The notes under the pieces were generated by a model. The model was not told the origin of the DNA and ran no database searches. It saw only the letters and a list, made by a program, of their open reading frames with translations. The translations under genes were made by a program, and so were the position numbers. Of a stretch of DNA of 57,332 nucleotides, positions 25,741 to 33,034 are shown piece by piece. The stretch is from Rhizocola hellebori (GTDB taxonomy: Bacteria; Actinomycetota; Actinomycetes; Mycobacteriales; Micromonosporaceae), in NCBI RefSeq assembly GCF_016862955.1, contig NZ_BONY01000058.1, positions 1-57,332 on the forward strand. The letters are read 5' to 3'. Positions within the stretch are counted from its first letter, which is position 1. Each line of letters opens with the position of its first letter.

Positions 25741-26499
25741 TTAGGCGAACTCAACCCGAGTTGCCCGCTGTGTGATGATAGCGCGTATTGCGCCCGCTGT
25801 AACACCTACGACACACACTGTGGCGACAATTGCTAAAAGTCCGATTGGACCTTTATCGAGTGGCGTGTTCGAAGCCAGTCGTGGAGTCTGGCCATTCCCA
25901 CCAGCGCCAACGACGACCGCCGGAGGAGAGTTAAGCGTATCGCCCTGCGGCCCAGGAGTGCCAGCACCGGCCACGTTGGCCGGGTCGTCGGGGAACAGGG
26001 GATCACCCGGAAGCGGTGGTAGCGAAGCAGCCGTGGTCTGCTGCGGGTTGGTCCCGGCCGGTGGCTTCGTGCTCTGCTGCGGCTGGGCAACCGGTGGCGC
26101 CGGCCGCGTCGGGCTGGGTTGCACCACGGGCGGCGGGACAGCGGTCACCGCCACGGTCAGCGCCTTGGTGTCCGAGGGGAGCAGGCATGACTGAGCCATC
26201 GTGATCGAGACCGGGCCGCGATGGAACTGAACCTCGACCGTTTCACCGTCCGCGACTGTGGCGCTTGGCGAGCCATCGATATTCAGCTGCGCTGCGGCGC
26301 CCAGGCCGTTGGTCAGACGGATCCTGGTCTCGGCACCGACGGTGACGCTCGGGGTGCTTGGCTTCGAATCGCACAGCAGCCCCGCCACCCCGGACGAGGT
26401 GAAGGTCACGTCCGCGCCGGGCGCGGCCGAAGCGGTGCTGGCCATGGGCAACCCGGCAAAGGCGCCAAGGGCGGCCATCGTTGCCAATCGTTTGAGCAT
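25741..26499 (-). CDS. secreted, C-terminally anchored proline-rich protein, unknown
   Basis: 252 residues. Signal peptide (MLKRLATMAALGAFAGLPM, cleavage near ASTASA). A small beta-rich domain (about 28-120) with two cysteines follows, then a Pro/Thr/Gln-rich stalk (about 120-200), a membrane helix (PIGLLAIVATVCVVGVTAGA) and a short basic tail (TQRATR). There is no LPXTG motif. This layout suggests a surface protein standing off the membrane on a flexible stalk. It lies just upstream of the rpsF operon on the same strand, separated by a terminator. No family recognised. Confidence 0.75.
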   Translation of the reverse strand: MLKRLATMAALGAFAGLPMASTASAAPGADVTFTSSGVAGLLCDSKPSTPSVTVGAETRIRLTNGLGAAAQLNIDGSPSATVADGETVEVQFHRGPVSITMAQSCLLPSDTKALTVAVTAVPPPVVQPSPTRPAPPVAQPQQSTKPPAGTNPQQTTAASLPPLPGDPLFPDDPANVAGAGTPGPQGDTLNSPPAVVVGAGGNGQTPRLASNTPLDKGPIGLLAIVATVCVVGVTAGAIRAIITQRATRVEFA

Positions 26500-26562
26500 C
26501 TCTCTACTCCCGGGGGCAGGCGTTGCGGGACACTCGGTCTAACGGAGTACTAGGCTGGCGAG

Positions 26563-27333
26563 ATGCGCATCGGAGCCCACGTAGACCCAGCCGACCCCCT
26601 GGCCGAGGCCGCGGCACGCAAGGCGGACGTCGTGCAGTTCTTCCTCGCCGACCCCCAGGGCTGGAAGAACCCGCTGCCGCGGGCGGACGCCCAAGCACTG
26701 AAGGACAGCGATCTTCAGGTCTTCATTCACGCCCCCTACATCGTTAACGTCGCGAGCCCGAACAACCGCATTCGCATCCCGAGCCGCAAGCTGATGCAGG
26801 TCCACGCCGAAGCCGCCGCGACGGTCGGGGCCAGTGGCCTGATCGTGCACGGCGGGCACGTCGACAAGGGTGATCTCGCCGACGGCTTCGCCAACTGGCG
26901 TAAGGCACTGGAGCAGCACAAGGACACCGGGGTGCCGATCCTGATCGAGAACACGGCCGGCGGCGACAACGCCTGCGCCCGCAAGTTCGACGCGCTTGCC
27001 CAGCTCTGGGACACCGTCGGCGACCTGAACGTCGGGTTCTGCCTGGACACGTGCCACGCGCACGCCGGTGGGGAGGATCTCCTCAACATTGTCGACCGGG
27101 TTAAGGCCATCACCGGGCGCATCGACCTCGTTCACGCCAACGGCTCAAAAGACGGATTCGACTCCGGGCGCGATCGGCATGACAATCTCTTCGGCGGTGG
27201 CTCGCCCGGAACCCTCGACGCTGAGCTGGTGGCCGCGGTGGTGCGAGCCGCCGGGGCGCCGGTCGTGGTGGAGACGCCGGGAGGGGCCGACGGCCAAGGG
27301 GCGGATATCGCCTACCTGCGCGCACACCTGTGA
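26563..27333 (+). CDS. nfo: Endonuclease IV (AP endonuclease)
   Basis: 256 residues. Xylose-isomerase-like barrel that cuts DNA at abasic sites using three zinc ions. Metal-binding motifs are visible: RIGAHV, FIHAPYIVN, IVHGGH, PILIENTAGG, FCLDTCHAHAGG, DLVHANGSKD, RDRHDNLFGGGSPG and VVVETPGG. Somewhat shorter than the E. coli enzyme (285). It is transcribed divergently from the secreted protein and lies 6 bp before the GT-C-like gene. Confidence 0.94.
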   Translation: MRIGAHVDPADPLAEAAARKADVVQFFLADPQGWKNPLPRADAQALKDSDLQVFIHAPYIVNVASPNNRIRIPSRKLMQVHAEAAATVGASGLIVHGGHVDKGDLADGFANWRKALEQHKDTGVPILIENTAGGDNACARKFDALAQLWDTVGDLNVGFCLDTCHAHAGGEDLLNIVDRVKAITGRIDLVHANGSKDGFDSGRDRHDNLFGGGSPGTLDAELVAAVVRAAGAPVVVETPGGADGQGADIAYLRAHL

Positions 27334-27339
27334 GGGTCG

Positions 27340-29142
27340 ATGGAAACCGAGACACCCGTGATCCAAGAAGAGGACGCCTTCGCCAAGTTCGGCCCGGGCG
27401 AAGAAGATGCCCCTTCCTGGGCGGGAAGAACAGCGCGCCGCATAGGCGACTTCTTCTCACACGAGTGGACGCTGGCCGCGCTCGCCGCGCTGGTGCTGGC
27501 GGCGATCATGACCTGGCCCACGCTGCGCTATCCGGCTTACCAGATCCCGCAGGACATCTGGGATCCAACGCTTGAAGCCTGGATGATCTCGTGGGGCGGG
27601 CATGCCATGCTCACCGATCCCAGCAACCTCTGGAACGCCAACGCCTTCTTCCCCAACACCTACAGCTATGCCTTCACCGACACGCTGCTCGGCTACTTTC
27701 CGCTCGGCATGATCGGGTCTGGCTTCACGGCGGCTGTGGTCAGGTACAACATAATCTTTGTTTTGTTGCATGCTCTGGCGTTTTTCGGCGCCTACATGCT
27801 GGTGCGCCAGCTTGGGTCGGGCAAGACCGGTGCAGCGGTGGCGGGGGCGGCTTTCGCTTACGCGCCATGGCGGCTCGCGCAGGGCGGGCACATGCACGTG
27901 CTGTCGACCGGCGGCATAGCGCTCAGCTTGGCGATGCTGGCTCGCGGGCACGGCTTCTCGCTGCGCCACGGCTATCGCCCGGAGAAGGCCAAGCCCGGCT
28001 GGGCGCTCGCGGGCTGGCTGACCGCCGCGTGGCAGATCAGCCTCGGCTTCGGCATCGGTCTTCCCTTCGGCTATGTGCTCGCGGTCATCACGGTGGTGGC
28101 CTTGATTGGCTTGATAGTGCGCCGTTTCCGCTCGGGCCCGTTCGTCTTCAGCTGGAAACTCATCACCGCCGATGTGGTGGGGGGTGTGGCCTTCGGCGCG
28201 GTGACCATTCTTATGGCGCTGCCCTACCTCCAGGTGGCCGAGTTGCATCCCTACGCGGTGCGGCAGGAAGCTGAGGTAGCGCTCTTCTCGCCGCCGCTGT
28301 TCGGGTTCTTCGTCAGTCCGGCCGAGTCGCAGCTCTGGGGCGAGGCGCACAAGGTGGCGCGGGAATCACTGCCGTGGCATCCGGAAATGACGATGCTGCC
28401 AGGCTTTGTCCTTTATGGACTCGCGTGTGCCGGCTTGATCTTCTCCATCTGGACGGTACGGCAACGCCTGCTGCTCCTGGCCGGGGTAGCGCTGAGCATC
28501 TTCCTCGCGATGGGCTCGCGTGCCCCGGGCGGCGGACGCCCCGGATACCTGACCCTGTACGACATCCTGCCCGGCTGGGACGCGCTGCGGACCTCCGGAC
28601 GGCTTGTCATCTGGACCACCCTGCTGCTCGGCATCCTCGCGGCCGGTGCCGTGAGCGCCTTCGTCGAGCAGGCCAAAGAGCTTTCGCTGCCCCGGGTCAC
28701 CTCACGAATGCCGGTATGGCTGCGCCTGGCCACGTTCATTCCCGTATTGCTGGTGCTGGTGGAAGGCCAGAACCTCACGCCGCACCCGACCGTGCCCAGG
28801 CCGCCGGCCGCGCTGGAGCTGGCGGCCTCGCCCATGCTCGTGCTGCCCAGCGATCAGCTGCGAGACGAGCACGTGATGCTGTGGCTGACCGACAAATACC
28901 AGCCGATCGTCAACGGCGGCAGCGGCTTCACGCCCAACAAGACGCAGGAGGTGCGGGAGCTGACCAAGTCCTTCCCGGACCAGGCCAGCGTCGACCTGCT
29001 GCGTTCGCTGGGCGTCAAGAGCGTGGTGGTGCTCCGGGAGCAAGTGCGGGGAACGCCCTATGAAGGGGCGCTCAACGCCTCCGGCGAGGACTTCGGGGTG
29101 AAGCGTGAAGACCGCTCCGACGCGGTCATCTTCACGCTGTAG
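27340..29142 (+). CDS. large GT-C-like membrane protein
   Basis: 600 residues. A 45-residue acidic cytoplasmic tail leads to about eleven membrane segments. The first outer loop contains a WDPTLEAWMISWGGHAM motif with acidic residues, as in GT-C glycosyltransferases, followed by NLWNANAFFPNTYSYAFTD. A C-terminal soluble domain of about 120 residues ends with a ligase- or transferase-like alpha/beta segment (VDLLRSLGVKSVVVLREQ). It resembles uncharacterised actinobacterial polyprenyl-sugar transferases. Substrate is unknown. It starts 6 bp after nfo; its last 85 bp overlap the opposing GT87 gene. Confidence 0.65.
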   Translation: METETPVIQEEDAFAKFGPGEEDAPSWAGRTARRIGDFFSHEWTLAALAALVLAAIMTWPTLRYPAYQIPQDIWDPTLEAWMISWGGHAMLTDPSNLWNANAFFPNTYSYAFTDTLLGYFPLGMIGSGFTAAVVRYNIIFVLLHALAFFGAYMLVRQLGSGKTGAAVAGAAFAYAPWRLAQGGHMHVLSTGGIALSLAMLARGHGFSLRHGYRPEKAKPGWALAGWLTAAWQISLGFGIGLPFGYVLAVITVVALIGLIVRRFRSGPFVFSWKLITADVVGGVAFGAVTILMALPYLQVAELHPYAVRQEAEVALFSPPLFGFFVSPAESQLWGEAHKVARESLPWHPEMTMLPGFVLYGLACAGLIFSIWTVRQRLLLLAGVALSIFLAMGSRAPGGGRPGYLTLYDILPGWDALRTSGRLVIWTTLLLGILAAGAVSAFVEQAKELSLPRVTSRMPVWLRLATFIPVLLVLVEGQNLTPHPTVPRPPAALELAASPMLVLPSDQLRDEHVMLWLTDKYQPIVNGGSGFTPNKTQEVRELTKSFPDQASVDLLRSLGVKSVVVLREQVRGTPYEGALNASGEDFGVKREDRSDAVIFTL

Positions 29143-30521
29143 CCGTCGTCCGGGTCGCCGCCGTAGGTGCGGCGCACCACGTCGAGCTCCGGATTGAGAA
29201 TCTCCCTGACCACCAGCACGATCAGGGTGATCACCGATGCCGTCCGGGCGACCGAGGCCAGAACGAAGACCCCTTCGGGAATGACCGACCGGCCCGAGGC
29301 GCCCAGCAGCTCACCGTAGAAGGCGAGGAAGTAGGCCACCTCGGTGATCTGCCAGAACAGGAACGCTCCCCATTTGGGCCTGGCCAGCACGATCAGGGGA
29401 AGCAGCCAGAGCGTGAACTGCTGCGACCAGACCTTGCTGGTGACCAGGAACAGGGCGATCACCAGGAAAGCCAGCTGGGCGACGCGCGGCGGCGTCTTGG
29501 CCATCAACCCGAGGGCGAGAACTCCGGCGCAGCCGATGAGGAACAGCAGCAGCGCCAGGTTGGTGATCAAGGGGATGTCGCCCCAGAAGGCGGGGACGGA
29601 GCCGCCGAACAGCTCGGTGTCCAGGTGCCGCCCCACGTACCAGATCGTGCCCCAGTCGATGGGCCGGGTGGTGTTCAGCTCCATGAACCTGTACCAGTCC
29701 CGCCAGCTCAGCAGCATGACGGGCACGTTGATCACAGCCCAGGTCAGCACGCTCGCGATGACCGTCTTGATCAGCGGTGCATAGTCGCGTCGCCGGATGC
29801 AGACGATCAGCAGGGGACCGATCAGGAAAAGTGGCCAGAGCTTCGCCGACGTGCCCAGCCCGAGCATGATCCCGGCCAGCCAGGGCCGGCGTTTCCCCCA
29901 CGCCCACAGCCCGCCGATCCCCAGCACGATGACGAGGAAGTCCCAGTTCACCGTGGCCGTGACGAGCAAGGCGGGGGAGAGGGCGAACAGAGCGGCGTCC
30001 CATGGCCTTCGCCGTCGCAACGACAGGATCATGGCGACGGTGGCCACCGCGAACGCCGACAGGAACAGCGCGTTGAGATCGTAGAAGGCCTGTCCCTGGT
30101 TCAGGTCCGGAAGCTTTTCCCCGATGGCGTGCACCGGCAGACCGAGCAGACCCATGAACGCGCCGGTGAGAACCGGGTACTCCACCTGATGGTCGTCCGG
30201 GATCGGCGACTCGGGAACATAAGGGATCTTGCCTTGATTCAGCCCCTCGGCGTAATAGAGGGCAAGCACGTCGGTGTAACAGAAGTTGGTGTACTGCTTG
30301 AGGTCGGCCCACGCGCCATCGCGACAGGGCGACTTCTGCACCCAATGCAAGGCAAGCGTGAGGCAGGTCAGCGCCAGCACGATGCGTGCGGCTGTCCAGA
30401 TCCGGCCACCTCTGTTCGGTGTCTCCGTCACAGCGTGTTCGCCGCGCGGACCACCGATGGCCTCACTCAAACCCCGGACAAATGGATCTTCCTTGGCGGG
30501 AGAAACCACGACCTCACTCAT
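29058..30521 (-). CDS. GT87-like polyprenyl-sugar transferase (Rv0051-like)
   Basis: 487 residues. A cytoplasmic N-terminus and about twelve membrane segments. Visible features: an outer loop with YTDVLALYYAEGLNQGKIPY and DHQVEYPVLTGAFMGLLG, LLVTATVNWDFLVIVLGIGG, and AGIMLGLGTSAKLWPLFLIG, which match GT87/DUF2029 proteins. In Mycobacterium a similar protein (Rv0051) lies directly after ponA1, exactly as here. It probably transfers a lipid-linked sugar outside the cell. The substrate is not established. Confidence 0.75.
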   Translation of the reverse strand: MSEVVVSPAKEDPFVRGLSEAIGGPRGEHAVTETPNRGGRIWTAARIVLALTCLTLALHWVQKSPCRDGAWADLKQYTNFCYTDVLALYYAEGLNQGKIPYVPESPIPDDHQVEYPVLTGAFMGLLGLPVHAIGEKLPDLNQGQAFYDLNALFLSAFAVATVAMILSLRRRRPWDAALFALSPALLVTATVNWDFLVIVLGIGGLWAWGKRRPWLAGIMLGLGTSAKLWPLFLIGPLLIVCIRRRDYAPLIKTVIASVLTWAVINVPVMLLSWRDWYRFMELNTTRPIDWGTIWYVGRHLDTELFGGSVPAFWGDIPLITNLALLLFLIGCAGVLALGLMAKTPPRVAQLAFLVIALFLVTSKVWSQQFTLWLLPLIVLARPKWGAFLFWQITEVAYFLAFYGELLGASGRSVIPEGVFVLASVARTASVITLIVLVVREILNPELDVVRRTYGGDPDDGYSVKMTASERSSRFTPKSSPEALSAPS

Positions 30522-30543
30522 GGAGAGCCATCTTGCCCTACCG

Positions 30544-32964
30544 CTAGCCCGGTTTGCGAGTAGGCAGTGTCGGGAGCACGGTCGGAGGTGGCGGTGTCGT
30601 CGGCTGCTTCGTCGGTTTCGGGCTGTCGCTGGGCTTCGGCGACTGCGTCGGCTCGGGCTGCGGAACAGGGCTCGGGCTCGGCGATTCGCCTGTGCCGCCG
30701 TCCGTCAGACCCATGCCCGTGATCGAGGGCAGCTTCGTCGCCGGAAGGTTGAGCTCCTTATGGACCTGGTCCATGAACTTCTTCCACAACCCGCGCGGGT
30801 AGGACGAGCCGATGTTGGCCCCACCCGGGGTCTTGATCGGCGTCTTGTTGTAGTCGTTGCTGCCGATCCAGAAGGTGGCGACCACCTGCGTCGTGAACCC
30901 GGTAAACCAAGCGTGCGCGTTGGTGCCGTCGTAGACCGGAGTCACGCCATCAGCCTTTTTAAGACCGTTTTCCCAGGTACCAGTCTTGCCTGCCGACTCC
31001 CGGCCGGAGCCTGCAACCGAGTCGCCCTTGGGGATCTGCTTGAGCACCCCGGTCACCTCGTCGGCCACTGGGCGCGGGATGGTCTGCTTCGGCGCAAGCT
31101 TCTCGTCGCCGATCTCCAGGTGTTCCCACTTGCCGTTGGCCCTGTTCTTGCGCTCCACCTTCAACACGAAATGGGGCTCGTTGTAGATGCCGTGGTTGGC
31201 GATGGTCGCTGTGCCGGTCGCGTGATCGAGCACCGTGATCGGGTACTGGCCGATGCCGGCGTAGTAGTCGAACGGCTTGCGGCCGGCGGGCGCGCCCTTG
31301 GTCAGATCGATCGCCTGTTCCGGGGAGTCTGTGGTCCACGCCGTGCGCACACCCGCGTTCGCGGCCATCTGCATCACCTTCTGCGGGCCGATCTTCTGGG
31401 TGAGCTCGAAGAACGGCACGTTGAAGGAGTCGATCGTCATCTGCTCGAGCGTGCAAGAGGCCACACAGGTCGGGCTGCCTTCACGGTTGGCGTTGTCGAG
31501 GTCGACGATGTCGCCCTTGGACTTCTCCAGCTTGCGAGAGTCCCACAGCGACTTGACCGAGATCTTCTCGTTGACCCCCGCCGCCAAGGTATAGATCTTG
31601 AAGGAGGAGGCCGGTGGGTGCGGCGCCTGTTTCCCGGCCCAGTCGGTGTTGGTGCCGCTGTTGGTGCCGCCGTAGTAGGCAAGCACGCGGCCTGTTCCCG
31701 GCTCCAGCGCGACGCCAGCGCCGATGATGTTCGGGGCCTGCGTGCTCAGCGCCGATTTGGGCAGCTCGCGGTTGAGCTGAGCCTCCATCGCGTTCTGCAC
31801 CCGCTGGTCGATGGTCGTGGTGATCCGCAGCCCGGCGTTCTTCCAGTTGCCCAGCTTGTTTTCATTCAGGTACTTGACCACGCCGCGCTTGGTGAGCTCC
31901 TCCTCCACATAGCGGATCACGTAACCCGTGCCGCGGTCGGTGTAGCCCCATGCACCCGTGTTAGTGGCGCCCTCGAACGTCAGGACCTTCGGGTACTGCA
32001 AGGCGGATCTCTCGGAGGTACTCAGCCACTTCATCTCGACCATGTTGTTGAGCACGTAGTTCCAGCGATCCGTGGCCGCCTGCGGATCGTTCTGCGGGTC
32101 GTAGCCCTTCGCGCTGCCATCGGGTTCAGGCTGGCGCAGCACAGCGCCAAGGACGGCGGCCTGCTCCACCTTCAGCGTCTCAATCTTGTCCGGTGGGATT
32201 CCGAAGTAGACCTCGGCCGCTGCGCCTATGCCGTAGGCGCCACGTCCAAAGTAGACGGTGTTGAGGTAGAACCCCATGATGTCGATCTTCTGGTACTGGT
32301 CTTCGAGCTTGCGGGCCATCACCGCCTCGCGCAGCTTGCGGCCGTAGCTGACCTCCAGGTCATTGGCGGCGATCCGTGCATATTGCTGGGTGATGGTCGA
32401 CGCGCCCTGGGTGGCGCCGCCGGTGAGGTTGTTCCACGCGGCGCGGCCAATGCCCCACAGGTCGATGCCGTGGTGCTTGTAGAAGTTCTTGTCCTCGCCC
32501 GCGATCAGCGCGTTTCTTACCTGCTCCGGAAGCTTGTCCACGGCGACTTCGGAACGGTTCTTGGATCCGAGCTTGGCAATCTGAGTCTTGCCGTCCGAGC
32601 CGAACACCTCGGTGCTGTTCTCCAGCGTCAGCTGATCGGGGGTGATGACCTGATCGTAGAAATAGGTGCCCGCGATGAGGCCGACCCCGCTGAACATGAT
32701 GAGCAAGGCCAACCCGGCGATGATCCACCGGCGGCGCTTGTCCTTCTTCAGCCTGGCTTCCTTGTCGGCGACCCTGGGGACCGCCGAAGGAGCCGCGCTG
32801 GGCGGGATCGAGGCCACGCCGACCGTGCGGGAGGGCACGCTCGTCGGCATGGCCGCGGTGACCGGCGGCGGCTCGGGAACCATCGGTCGTGGCGCGGGAA
32901 CACTTGCCCGGCCGGTGTAGGACTTCTCGCCGTCGGGTTGAGACTCATCGCCGTGAGAGGTCAT
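30544..32964 (-). CDS. class A penicillin-binding protein (second of tandem pair)
   Basis: 806 residues, bifunctional transglycosylase-transpeptidase. The cytoplasmic tail (1-78) contains TGRASVP (17-23); a membrane segment spans about 80-102. The GT51 domain (about 118-300) has catalytic-Glu motif IAGEDKNFYKHHG and QGASTITQQYARIA. The transpeptidase domain has SxxK (SSFK, 453-456), a SFN triad and KTGTWENG. A Pro/Ser/Thr-rich tail ends the protein. It is 70 bp downstream of its paralogue, probably one operon with DUF5318 and the GT87 protein. Confidence 0.95.
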   Translation of the reverse strand: MTSHGDESQPDGEKSYTGRASVPAPRPMVPEPPPVTAAMPTSVPSRTVGVASIPPSAAPSAVPRVADKEARLKKDKRRRWIIAGLALLIMFSGVGLIAGTYFYDQVITPDQLTLENSTEVFGSDGKTQIAKLGSKNRSEVAVDKLPEQVRNALIAGEDKNFYKHHGIDLWGIGRAAWNNLTGGATQGASTITQQYARIAANDLEVSYGRKLREAVMARKLEDQYQKIDIMGFYLNTVYFGRGAYGIGAAAEVYFGIPPDKIETLKVEQAAVLGAVLRQPEPDGSAKGYDPQNDPQAATDRWNYVLNNMVEMKWLSTSERSALQYPKVLTFEGATNTGAWGYTDRGTGYVIRYVEEELTKRGVVKYLNENKLGNWKNAGLRITTTIDQRVQNAMEAQLNRELPKSALSTQAPNIIGAGVALEPGTGRVLAYYGGTNSGTNTDWAGKQAPHPPASSFKIYTLAAGVNEKISVKSLWDSRKLEKSKGDIVDLDNANREGSPTCVASCTLEQMTIDSFNVPFFELTQKIGPQKVMQMAANAGVRTAWTTDSPEQAIDLTKGAPAGRKPFDYYAGIGQYPITVLDHATGTATIANHGIYNEPHFVLKVERKNRANGKWEHLEIGDEKLAPKQTIPRPVADEVTGVLKQIPKGDSVAGSGRESAGKTGTWENGLKKADGVTPVYDGTNAHAWFTGFTTQVVATFWIGSNDYNKTPIKTPGGANIGSSYPRGLWKKFMDQVHKELNLPATKLPSITGMGLTDGGTGESPSPSPVPQPEPTQSPKPSDSPKPTKQPTTPPPPTVLPTLPTRKPG

Positions 32965-33034
32965 CTATCCATCCACCGTCCAGATAAGGGATGCGGGGAG
33001 CCCGCGTCCCGCGAACTCCCCGGATCCGATCGTC

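Noticed and set aside
25526-25744. 72-residue open frame over the rpsF hairpin
   Set aside because: It spans a terminator-like inverted repeat and the rpsF promoter, and looks non-coding.
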